Assembly: GCA_945897805.1 (NCBI GenBank)
Contig: CAMDFX010000003.1
Coordinates: 62,001-126,000 of the forward strand
Direction: 5' to 3'
Length of the DNA stretch: 64,000 nt
Source of the DNA: Chryseobacterium gleum
Lineage (GTDB): Bacteria > Bacteroidota > Bacteroidia > Flavobacteriales_D > Crocinitomicaceae
The translations under genes and the position numbers were made by a program. How positions within the stretch are numbered: the stretch's first letter is position 1; the number at the start of each line of letters is the position of its first letter. The notes under the pieces were generated by a model that did no database searches, was not told the origin of the DNA, and saw nothing but the letters and a program-made list of their open reading frames with translations. Below are positions 55,395 through 63,077 of this stretch, one piece after another.

Positions 55395-56531
55395 ATGTTT
55401 GCTATTAACAGAATCTGTGCCATTTTTATTGTCTTGATGTTATCAACGTCCTTTAATTCTATTGCGCAAACTGCAGAAACTGGACTTTCTGTGATCAAAA
55501 CAGTTTGTATCGATGCTGGTCACGGAGGAAAAGATCCCGGTTGTCATGGTTCTTCTTCGAATGAAAAAACTGTTTGCCTAAACATTGCTTTGAAACTCGG
55601 CGCAAAAATAAAATCTACTTTTCCTGGTGTAAAAGTAATTTATACAAGGGATTCAGACGTTTTTGTTGAATTGGACGACAGAGCAAAAATCGCGAATAAA
55701 AACAAAGCAGATTTATTCATTTGTATCCATGCAAATTCAGCTGCAGCAGGCGCTTATGGCGCTGAAACGTATGTTTTGGGTTTACATAGAACGGAATCTC
55801 AGCAAAAAATTGCGGAAAGAGAAAATAGTACGATTTACTTGGAGGCGGATGGAGGGGAAAAGTACAAGGATTTCGATCTAAGTCCTGACGCCTTGATTGC
55901 GAGACAATTACAGTTGGCGATTTTTTTAGATCAATCAATCAGTTTTGCTTCTAAATTGCAACGTGAATTCAAGAAATTAGGCAGGTCTGACAGAGGAGTG
56001 AAGCAAGCCGGATTTTTAGTTTTGTATAAAACAACCATGCCTTCAGTGTTGATTGAATCTGGTTTTTTGACAAATCCCGAAGAAGAGCGATTTTTGAGTG
56101 ATACTCTTTCTCAAACCAAAATGGCAGACGCAATGTTTGTGGCGTTTCAGAAATATAAAAACGAGCTTGAGGGTGTCGATGAAATGAAAGGGGTAAAGCC
56201 AACTGTTCCTTTTGAATTGCAAAATACTGAGCCAATAGTTGTAAATGAGCCTGTCGTTTTGCAAGATGATAAAGTTATTTTCAGGGTTCAAATAGAAACC
56301 TCTGAAACAAAAGTGCCCCTAAATTCATCAAGATTTAAAGGTGTTCAAGTTTGGGAGTACCAGCAAGATAAATTGTTTAAATATACCGCAGGCGCATTTG
56401 AAAATGATTATGAAGGTGCTTCGAAATTTAAAAATGAAATGAGAGAAAAAGGATTTCAATATGCCTTTGTGGTTGCTTTTTACAATGGTGAAAGAATTAG
56501 CTTAGAAAAAGCAATTAAATTAGCAAAGTAA
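55395..56531 (+). CDS. N-acetylmuramoyl-L-alanine amidase (Amidase_3)
   Basis: 378 residues from ATG 55395, which begins a signal peptide (MFAINRICAIFIVLMLSTSFNSIAQ); the frame is open further upstream but without a signal peptide start. Zinc ligands and catalytic residues are visible: His43 in DAGHGGKDPG, Glu57 in SSNEKTV, His112 in CIHANSAA, and Glu221 in VLIESGFLTNPEEE. Cleaves peptides from peptidoglycan in the periplasm. The last 75 residues look like a SPOR-type or related peptidoglycan-binding domain (FRVQIETS...GVQVWEYQQDKLFKYTAG). Followed by the MCE gene. Confidence 0.93.
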   Translation: MFAINRICAIFIVLMLSTSFNSIAQTAETGLSVIKTVCIDAGHGGKDPGCHGSSSNEKTVCLNIALKLGAKIKSTFPGVKVIYTRDSDVFVELDDRAKIANKNKADLFICIHANSAAAGAYGAETYVLGLHRTESQQKIAERENSTIYLEADGGEKYKDFDLSPDALIARQLQLAIFLDQSISFASKLQREFKKLGRSDRGVKQAGFLVLYKTTMPSVLIESGFLTNPEEERFLSDTLSQTKMADAMFVAFQKYKNELEGVDEMKGVKPTVPFELQNTEPIVVNEPVVLQDDKVIFRVQIETSETKVPLNSSRFKGVQVWEYQQDKLFKYTAGAFENDYEGASKFKNEMREKGFQYAFVVAFYNGERISLEKAIKLAK

Positions 56532-56653
56532 TGTTGTCTTTTTTTTAAATATTCAATTAAGTAAGGATTGATTTGAATGATTTGATTATTTTTGAATTTT
56601 AATGATTACTGGTTGCTCAAATTGTATGTCAAATAATGAAAAATATTATCTAA

Positions 56654-57688
56654 ATGACAATTTCTAAAGAATTAAAAACAGGAATCATTGCCATATTGGC
56701 CATCACTTTGCTGGTCTTGGGTGTCAATTTTTTGAAAGGGAATAGCTTTTTTGGCGGAGATGACGTGTATTACGCTTATTTCTCCAATTCAGGCGGCGTT
56801 GTCGGTTCAAGCTCTGTTATTGTGAATGGGGTAGAAGTGGGTAAAGTGTTAAAAGTTGAATTGACGCAAGAAAAAGATTCTTCAAAGCGGGTATTAATTT
56901 CTTTTAATATTCAAGATGATAATTTTAGAATTCCGCGATCTTCCGCTATTGAAGTCGGTGCCCTCGATTTTTTTACCAAAGGAATGATTATTCAGCCTGG
57001 GTCTGATTTGGCAAAAGGTTTTTACAATCCTGGAGATAAAATTCAAGGAATTGTTTCGGTTGACCTCATTTCCCAAGTGAAATCTTATGTTGAACCAATT
57101 AATCAAAAATTGCAAAAAATGATGAATTCTGTTGATGGTGTGATTGGTTCTATTTCAGCTTTTTGGGATACAACTGCTACTTCATCTTTGGAAGGAAGTA
57201 TGCAAGAAGTAAAAATTGCTATTAATCGATTTGGAAATGTAGCCTTGGAAGTCGAAGGAATGGTTCAATCTGAAAAAGTCCAATTGCACAATATCTTAAG
57301 AAATGTTGATGAAATCACCACAAATCTCAAATTGAGTAATGATAAAATCACTTCAATCGTTGGAAATGCGAAAAAAATCACAGACGATTTAGTAACTGCT
57401 GATTTTAAAACTGTGATCGGCGATGCGCAAAAAACCATCAAAACAATGAACGATTTAATGAAAAATGCTTCTGAAGGAAAAGGAACCTTGGGAATGTTGC
57501 TCAATGATCAGGGTTTGTATAATGAATTGGTTAATAGTAATAAAGAATTGCAAAATCTGGTGAGCGATCTTCAGTTGCACCCTGAAAGATATATTCATTT
57601 CTCAGTTCTGGGAGCCAAAACAAAAGGCGTTCCAATTACTAAAATAGAAGAGAAAAAATTAAGAAAATTATTGGATTCAATGCCATAA
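56654..57688 (+). CDS. MCE family protein (MlaD-like)
   Basis: 344 residues. N-terminal membrane helix (about 9-26), then the MCE domain (about 40-120: AYFSNSGGVVGSSSVIVNGVEVGKV, KGMIIQPGSD), and a long helical C-terminal part. Periplasmic face of the inner membrane; MCE rings carry phospholipids or other lipids between membranes. No MlaE/MlaF partner genes are present, so it would work with components encoded elsewhere. 15 bases from the Fe-S gene. Confidence 0.88.
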   Translation: MTISKELKTGIIAILAITLLVLGVNFLKGNSFFGGDDVYYAYFSNSGGVVGSSSVIVNGVEVGKVLKVELTQEKDSSKRVLISFNIQDDNFRIPRSSAIEVGALDFFTKGMIIQPGSDLAKGFYNPGDKIQGIVSVDLISQVKSYVEPINQKLQKMMNSVDGVIGSISAFWDTTATSSLEGSMQEVKIAINRFGNVALEVEGMVQSEKVQLHNILRNVDEITTNLKLSNDKITSIVGNAKKITDDLVTADFKTVIGDAQKTIKTMNDLMKNASEGKGTLGMLLNDQGLYNELVNSNKELQNLVSDLQLHPERYIHFSVLGAKTKGVPITKIEEKKLRKLLDSMP

Positions 57689-57703
57689 TCAAAATAAAAT
57701 AAA

Positions 57704-59029
57704 ATGTTAGCTATTATAGTTTTTGCGGCTTTGACAGTCGTTGGATTTGGTTTTTTTGGTTGGAACATTTCAAAAGTTCGCTCAAATATTCTACTTGGGA
57801 AAGACCTCAAGATAAATGACCGGAAAGGGGAAAGATGGAAAGTCATGGCATTGGTTGCTTTGGGACAAAAAAAGATGTTTGCTCGGCCAATTCCTGCTGT
57901 GCTTCATTTGTGTTTATACGCTGCTTTTGTCATCACGCAAATTGAATTAATCGAAATTATTGCAGATGGTTTAACTGGAAACCACAGAATGTTTCATGGT
58001 GCTTTGGGAGGATTTTATACTTTCATGGTTAGTTTTATCGAGATTTTATCCGTTTTGGCATTTATTGCCACTGTTTTCTTTTTGTCAAGAAGAAATTTAT
58101 TGAAATTACCAAGATTGAACATGAAAGAATTGGCTGGATGGCCAAAAAAAGATGCCAATATCATTTTGATTGCAGAAATCGTTTTGATTTGTTTCATTTT
58201 TATGATGAACGGCGCTGATGAAGTGCTATATTCGCAAGGGAAATCTCATTTAGAAGGTCAAGGTTCACTGGGATTTTCAATTAGTAGTTTGATTGGTCCA
58301 GCAATTTTTGGAACTGTTTCTGAACATGGTTTGCATTTAATCGAACGAATCGGCTGGTGGGGACACATCGCCATGGTTTTCGGATTTTTGAATTACTTGC
58401 CATACTCCAAACATTTTCATATTGTACTTGCTTTTCCAAATACTTGGTATTCTAATTTGGAGAAAAAAGGGAAATTCACAAACATGGAATCTGTTACAGC
58501 AGAGGTAAAATTAATGATGGATCCAAATGCTGACCCTTATGCTGCAGCACCTGCAGATGCAGAACTACAGATATTTGGAGCAAAAGACGTGACCGATTTG
58601 ACTTGGAAAAATTTGTTAGATGCATACACTTGCACCGAATGCGGAAGATGCACTTCTGCTTGTCCTGCAAATCAAACCGGAAAATTGTTGTCGCCAAGAA
58701 AAATCATGATGGACACCAGAGACCGAATGGTAGAATTGGGTGCTGGAATACGAAAAAATGGCAAAGATTTTAACGATGGAAAAAGTTTGATTGGTGATTA
58801 TATTTCTGAAGAGGAAATTTGGGCTTGTACTTCTTGTAACGCTTGTGTGCAAGAATGTCCAGTAAACATTGATCCGTTGTCAATCATCGTTGATTTGAGA
58901 AGATTTCTGGTGATGGAGGAATCCAAAATGCCTTCAGAATTGACAGGAATGTTGACAAATATTGAAAATAATGGAGCGCCTTGGCAATTTTCACCAGCAG
59001 ACAGGTTGAATTGGAGAGACGAAGCTTAA
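57704..59029 (+). CDS. Membrane (Fe-S)-binding oxidoreductase subunit, HdrC/NarI-like fusion
   Basis: 441 residues. Four to five membrane helices in the first 250 residues resemble a heme-type NarI/DsrM domain, but I see few conserved histidines to assign heme. Then two ferredoxin-type 4Fe-4S clusters: CTECGRCTSACP (from about 309) and CTSCNACVQECP (from about 375). This is the electron-input half of a heterodisulfide reductase-like module; the CCG-domain partner follows 21 bases later. Electron donor unknown. Confidence 0.88.
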   Translation: MLAIIVFAALTVVGFGFFGWNISKVRSNILLGKDLKINDRKGERWKVMALVALGQKKMFARPIPAVLHLCLYAAFVITQIELIEIIADGLTGNHRMFHGALGGFYTFMVSFIEILSVLAFIATVFFLSRRNLLKLPRLNMKELAGWPKKDANIILIAEIVLICFIFMMNGADEVLYSQGKSHLEGQGSLGFSISSLIGPAIFGTVSEHGLHLIERIGWWGHIAMVFGFLNYLPYSKHFHIVLAFPNTWYSNLEKKGKFTNMESVTAEVKLMMDPNADPYAAAPADAELQIFGAKDVTDLTWKNLLDAYTCTECGRCTSACPANQTGKLLSPRKIMMDTRDRMVELGAGIRKNGKDFNDGKSLIGDYISEEEIWACTSCNACVQECPVNIDPLSIIVDLRRFLVMEESKMPSELTGMLTNIENNGAPWQFSPADRLNWRDEA

Positions 59030-59050
59030 ATAGACTTTAATAAAAGAATT

Positions 59051-59842
59051 ATGAGTGTTTTGAAAGTGCCTACAATGGCAGAAATGATGGCTCAAGGAGA
59101 AACTCCTGATATTTTATTTTGGGTAGGATGTGCTGGAAGTTTTGATGATAGAGCAAAAAAAATTACCAAAGCAGTTGTTAAAATTTTGAACAAATGTGAT
59201 GTGAAATTTGCAGTCTTAGGAACGGAAGAAAGTTGTACCGGAGATCCTGCAAAGCGTGCTGGAAACGAGTTTACTTTCCAAATGCAAGCAATGATGAATA
59301 TTCAGGTATTGGATGGGTACGAAGTGAAGAAAATCGTTACAGCTTGTCCACATTGCTTCAATACTTTGAAAAATGAATATCCTGAATTGGGCGGAAATTA
59401 TGAAGTAATTCACCACACGCAATTGATTCAAGGATTGATTAACGATGGCAAACTTTCAATCGAAGGTGGTGGCGTTTACAAAGGCAGAAAAATCACTTTT
59501 CATGACCCTTGTTATTTAGGTCGTGCAAATGATGTTTATGAAGCTCCGCGGGCATTGATTGAAAAATTGGATGCCGAATTGATTGAAATGAAACGTTGCA
59601 AAACAAACGGTTTGTGCTGCGGTGCTGGTGGCGCTCAAATGTTCAAAGAAGCGGAGAAAGGCAACAAAGAAATCAATGTTGAACGCACGGAAGATGCCAT
59701 GGAAACAAAAGCTGAAATCATTGCAACAGGTTGCCCATTTTGCAACACAATGATGACAGATGGCGTTAAAAACTTCAACAAAGAGAATGAAATCCAAGTG
59801 TTGGATGTGGCTGAATTGATTGCAAACGCTGCTGATTTATAA
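59051..59842 (+). CDS. CCG-domain (Fe-S) oxidoreductase subunit, HdrB-like
   Basis: 263 residues with two cysteine-rich CCG motifs: C-P-H-C in TACPHCFNTLKNEYPELG, and CCGAGGAQMFKE with CPFCNTMM. Family knowledge: each CCG domain holds a non-cubane Fe-S cluster that reduces disulfides in HdrB and GlpC/LutA-type proteins. Works with the membrane subunit encoded just upstream. In Bacteroidota this pair is widely conserved and unassigned. Confidence 0.88.
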   Translation: MSVLKVPTMAEMMAQGETPDILFWVGCAGSFDDRAKKITKAVVKILNKCDVKFAVLGTEESCTGDPAKRAGNEFTFQMQAMMNIQVLDGYEVKKIVTACPHCFNTLKNEYPELGGNYEVIHHTQLIQGLINDGKLSIEGGGVYKGRKITFHDPCYLGRANDVYEAPRALIEKLDAELIEMKRCKTNGLCCGAGGAQMFKEAEKGNKEINVERTEDAMETKAEIIATGCPFCNTMMTDGVKNFNKENEIQVLDVAELIANAADL

Positions 59843-59847
59843 TAAAT

Positions 59848-60300
59848 ATGAGCATCAAAGATTTAAATCCAAATTCAAAACTTTGGTTATATCAATCCAA
59901 TAGACCCTTGAATTCAACTGAAATTTCTTGGTTGAATGAGCAATTGGAGGAATTCACCAAACAATGGGCCGCGCACGGAAACCAATTGAAAGCTGCAGGT
60001 GAAGTGTTGAATCCATATTTCGTTGCTTTGGCAGTTGATTTAACGCATGAAAATGCTTCTGGTTGTTCGATTGATTCATCCGTAAGATTTATCAAGTCAG
60101 TAGGAGCGGAGTTGAATGTTGATTTTTTCAATCGACTAAAAATGTTGGTCGAAGATGAAAATGGCGCTCAAAATTTAGTTCCTTTCAAACAAATTGCTGA
60201 GCAATCAAGTAACTTTGTGTTCAATCCCTTGGTTGAAAAATTAGGAGATTTGGAATCGAAATTTAAAATCAAAGTTGGCGATTTTTTATCCAAAAACTAG
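59848..60300 (+). CDS. Uncharacterised 150-residue protein of the Fe-S pair cluster
   Basis: 150 residues, soluble, no signal peptide. Begins MSIKDLNPNSKLWLYQSNRPLNS and has WAAHGNQLKAAGEVLNPYFVALAVDLTHENASGCSIDSSVRF; a single cysteine in the conserved-looking segment GCSIDSS is the only striking residue. Databases often call relatives 'ABC transporter ATPase', but no Walker motif is present, so I reject that name. It starts 5 bases after the HdrB-like gene and is probably part of the same operon and process. Confidence 0.7.
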   Translation: MSIKDLNPNSKLWLYQSNRPLNSTEISWLNEQLEEFTKQWAAHGNQLKAAGEVLNPYFVALAVDLTHENASGCSIDSSVRFIKSVGAELNVDFFNRLKMLVEDENGAQNLVPFKQIAEQSSNFVFNPLVEKLGDLESKFKIKVGDFLSKN

Positions 60301-60387
60301 ATGAGCTTTGTTACTGAAAACTTATGATTTTAAATAAGTTTTCGTTCATATTTAAGTCAAGTCAAGCTGAATTTCCAATGATTTCCT

Positions 60388-60395
60388 TACCTTTG
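60388..60395 (+). promoter_or_regulatory. Predicted ychF promoter (-7 box)
   Basis: TACCTTTG, TAnnTTTG consensus, 16 bases upstream of the ATG at 60412, leaving a short leader of about 10 bases. No -33 element seen. Confidence 0.45.
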
Positions 60396-60411
60396 CACAA
60401 ATTTTTTTCAA

Positions 60412-61509
60412 ATGGCATTAAAATGTGGAATTGTTGGATTACCAAATGTCGGTAAATCTACTTTGTTTAATTGTTTATCCAACGCAAAAGCGCAATCAGC
60501 GAATTTTCCTTTCTGTACGATCGAACCAAATGTGGGAACAATTTCTGTTCCTGATCCTCGATTAGAAAAACTGGAAGCAATTGTAAATCCTGAGCGCGTT
60601 GTTCCTACAACCATGGAAATTGTTGACATTGCTGGATTGGTGAAAGGCGCTTCAAAAGGCGAAGGACTTGGTAACCAATTTTTGGCAAACATTCGTGAAA
60701 CAGATGCAATCATTCACGTTTTGCGTTGTTTTGATGATGGAAATATCATCCACGTAGACGGTTCTGTGAATCCAATTCGCGACAAAGAAGTGATTGACAT
60801 TGAATTGCAATTGAAAGATTTTGAAACGATTGAAAAAAGAATCGCTGGTTTGGCGAGAAATTTAAAATCTGGCGACAAAGACATTCTGAAAGAAAATGAA
60901 TTGGCAATCAGGGTCAAAGCACATTTAGAGCAAGGAAAATCTGTTCGTTCCATGGAAATGGATGAAAAAGAATGGGAAATCGTTCATAAATTCCAATTGA
61001 TCACTTCAAAACCAGTATTATACCTTTGTAACGTTGACGAAGCGTCTGTGAAAACAGGCAATAAATATGTGGACATTGTCAAAGAAAATGTTAAAAATGA
61101 AGAAGCTGAAGTTTTGGTAATCGGTGCGAAGATCGAAGCGGACATCACTGAATTGGAAACTTTTGACGAAAGACAAATGTTTTTAGATGAATTGGGTTTG
61201 GAAGAATCTGGCGTCAATCGTTTGATTCGTTCAGCTTATGCTTTGTTGAAATTACAAACGTATTTCACCGCTGGTGTGAAAGAAGTTCGGGCTTGGACAA
61301 TTACCCGCGGAATGACAGCGCCACAAGCTGCTAGCGTAATTCACACAGATTTTGAAAAAGGATTTATTCGAGCTGAGGTAATGAAATTTATTGATTTCAC
61401 TACTCTTGGTTCAGAAACTGCGGTGAAAGAAGCTGGAAAATTTAAAGTAGAAGGAAAAGAATACATCGTTGAAGACGGGGATATCATGCATTTTAGATTC
61501 AATGTTTAA
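60412..61509 (+). CDS. ychF: Redox-regulated ATPase YchF
   Basis: 365 residues, full length. Obg-family P-loop protein that hydrolyses ATP rather than GTP: G1 GLPNVGKST (9-17), switch I and DIAGLVKGASKGEGLGNQFL, NVDE-type nucleotide specificity, coiled coil, and a C-terminal TGS/DUF933 domain ending FNV. Thought to act at the ribosome and in oxidative stress. Ends before a strong terminator. Confidence 0.97.
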   Translation: MALKCGIVGLPNVGKSTLFNCLSNAKAQSANFPFCTIEPNVGTISVPDPRLEKLEAIVNPERVVPTTMEIVDIAGLVKGASKGEGLGNQFLANIRETDAIIHVLRCFDDGNIIHVDGSVNPIRDKEVIDIELQLKDFETIEKRIAGLARNLKSGDKDILKENELAIRVKAHLEQGKSVRSMEMDEKEWEIVHKFQLITSKPVLYLCNVDEASVKTGNKYVDIVKENVKNEEAEVLVIGAKIEADITELETFDERQMFLDELGLEESGVNRLIRSAYALLKLQTYFTAGVKEVRAWTITRGMTAPQAASVIHTDFEKGFIRAEVMKFIDFTTLGSETAVKEAGKFKVEGKEYIVEDGDIMHFRFNV

Positions 61510-61531
61510 TCTATTGAATTCATTTTAAACT

Positions 61532-61564
61532 AAAAAAGCTTCACATTTTTGTGAAGCTTTTTTT
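61532..61564 (+). terminator. Intrinsic terminator of ychF
   Basis: Perfect 14-base arms AAAAAAGCTTCACA and TGTGAAGCTTTTTT around a 4-base loop, with a continuing T run. The A-rich arm makes it usable for the convergent yceI-like gene too. Confidence 0.9.
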
Positions 61565-61584
61565 ATGCTTTTGAATAAGGGGAA

Positions 61585-62106
61585 TTATTTTTTTGTTACA
61601 GGGATTGTAGCATCAATTTTCAATACCGATGAAACATCATTACCGGCTTTACCGACTTTAAAATCTATTCTGTTTACTGAAAAATTTGCTTTGAAAATGT
61701 TCTTCTTAAAACTAAAGGGAACTGTAAAATCCTTTTTAAATCCATGCATTTCTAATGTTCCAATCGCTTTGAAATCTGTGCCAGATTTTTCAATTTTAGA
61801 TGAGGTAAAATGGATAGAAGGAAATTTTTCAGCGTTGAACCAATCGTCTCCTTTGGCATGTTTATTCATCAAACCATTTCCGGTATTTATCGAAGCGACA
61901 TCAATCGTTAAATCGAATTTAGATTTAGCTAAATCTGTGGCATCAAATGCAATTGTTCCAGTAAAGGTTTTAAAAACACCATTTACTTCATTGCTTGAAA
62001 ATGAAATTTGATGCGTTTCTTTGATTTTCCAGTTCTGTAATGTTGTGAAAGCAAACAAAGCGCTTACAGTTAAAAGCGTAATTGCAGAAACTATTAATTT
62101 TTTCAT
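61585..62106 (-). CDS. YceI family periplasmic protein (copy 2 of tandem)
   Basis: 173 residues, signal peptide at 1-17. Lipocalin-like YceI domain: HQISFSSNEVNGVFKTFTGTIAFD, SINTGNGLMNKHAKGDDWFNAEKFPSIHFTSS, LEMHGFKKDFTVPFSF. The family binds isoprenoid-type lipids in an 8-stranded barrel. It differs from the next gene and is likely an old duplication. Ends facing ychF. Confidence 0.88.
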   Translation of the reverse strand: MKKLIVSAITLLTVSALFAFTTLQNWKIKETHQISFSSNEVNGVFKTFTGTIAFDATDLAKSKFDLTIDVASINTGNGLMNKHAKGDDWFNAEKFPSIHFTSSKIEKSGTDFKAIGTLEMHGFKKDFTVPFSFKKNIFKANFSVNRIDFKVGKAGNDVSSVLKIDATIPVTKK

Positions 62107-62150
62107 GTCCGTTTAATTTGTCAGTGATTGTAAATTTTTGAACTAGTCTT

Positions 62151-62185
62151 AAAAAAAAGGGTTCGAATGCTAAACAGTCGAACCC
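62151..62185 (-). terminator. Intrinsic terminator between the two YceI genes
   Basis: Minus strand: arms GGGTTCGA and TCGAACCC around an 11-base loop, followed by eight T residues. It ends the 62224-62805 transcript, so the two YceI genes are probably separate or only partly coupled. Confidence 0.8.
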
Positions 62186-62223
62186 AGTTTTTTGTTTGAT
62201 AAATGTAAATAGAACTTTCTAGA

Positions 62224-62805
62224 TTAGTTTTTTCCTAATTCTAAATCAGCTATTAAATTAACTTCGTCGCTCAAACCTGGGGCTGGGAAACCTGCACCAA
62301 TTCCAAATTCAGATCGTTTTACAATACCTGTTACTTTAAATCCAGCAACTGTTTTTTTGCTTTGAGGATTTTCAACATTTCCATAATGCACAGCATTCAA
62401 TGCTACTTTTTTAGTTACACCATGCAAAGTTAAATCACCTTCGATTTTGTAATTTTTTCCTTCTATCAATTTAAAAGAAGTGCTTTTGAAAGTCAAAGTT
62501 GGGAATTTTTCAGTTTCAAAAAAATCTGCACCTTTCAAGTGACCATCGCGCATATCGTTTCCTGTATTGATTGTATTCACATCAGCAGAAAGTTCTACTA
62601 CCGCATCAGAAAAATCAGCTTTTAAAGTCGTGATTTTTGTTTCGAATTTCCCGAAATTTCCGTTGAAATCTGAAATTCCCATGTGTTTAATGGTGAAGCC
62701 TAATCTTGAATGAGCGGCGTCAACTGTGTAGTTAAATTGTTCAGCAACAGTGAATGAGAATAATGCTGCTACAGCAAGAACCAAAGTGATTTTAATTGTT
62801 TTCAT
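62224..62805 (-). CDS. YceI family periplasmic protein (copy 1 of tandem)
   Basis: 193 residues, signal peptide at 1-20 (MKTIKITLVLAVAALFSFTVA). Canonical YceI: NYTVDAAHSRLGFTIKHMGISDFNGNFGKF, ADVNTINTGNDMRDGHLKGADFFETEKFPTLTFKST, GDLTLHGVTKKVALN and the Gly-rich FGIGAGFPAPGLSDEVNLIADLE. Closest to the standard family form of the two copies. Preceded by an upstream region with inverted repeats. Confidence 0.92.
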   Translation of the reverse strand: MKTIKITLVLAVAALFSFTVAEQFNYTVDAAHSRLGFTIKHMGISDFNGNFGKFETKITTLKADFSDAVVELSADVNTINTGNDMRDGHLKGADFFETEKFPTLTFKSTSFKLIEGKNYKIEGDLTLHGVTKKVALNAVHYGNVENPQSKKTVAGFKVTGIVKRSEFGIGAGFPAPGLSDEVNLIADLELGKN

Positions 62806-62887
62806 GTTTTTAATTTGTAAATGTTAAAATTATATTTTCGTCTTTTCACTTTTTTGATTGAGACACTGCAAAAGTCTATAATTAAAC

Positions 62888-62986
62888 TTACCATGGCAAG
62901 TAATTTTCACTTTATTTATGGTAAAAATTACTTATTTAAATTCTATCAGCATTTGATTCTTTCAAAAAAACTTCAAATATTACCAT
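62888..62986. promoter_or_regulatory. Inverted repeats between yceI and fahA, candidate operator
   Basis: TTACCAT at 62888-62894 and 62980-62986 and its complement ATGGTAA at 62918-62924; additionally AAGTAATTTT (62898-62907) pairs with AAAATTACTT (62924-62933). They lie in the 272-base gap between two divergent genes, so a shared regulator is possible. No known operator is recognised. Confidence 0.4.
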
Positions 62987-63036
62987 ACTAGATTTTTAAC
63001 CCTAAAAGTTGGGATTTTTAAATGCTTCAAATTCAT

Positions 63037-63044
63037 TATATTTG
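63037..63044 (+). promoter_or_regulatory. Predicted promoter -7 box of fumarylacetoacetase
   Basis: TATATTTG, TAnnTTTG consensus, 33 bases upstream of the ATG at 63078. A TTG at 63009 is 25 bases further up, longer than usual. Confidence 0.4.
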
Positions 63045-63077
63045 TAATTCAATTAAAAATTAATTTCAAAAGCGAAG

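Noticed and set aside
59848-60300. Naming the 150-residue protein an ABC transporter ATPase
   Set aside because: No Walker A, signature or Walker B motif is present.
61565-62011. Plus-strand open frame of 148 codons
   Set aside because: It runs antisense through the YceI gene, which has a signal peptide and clear family motifs on the other strand.
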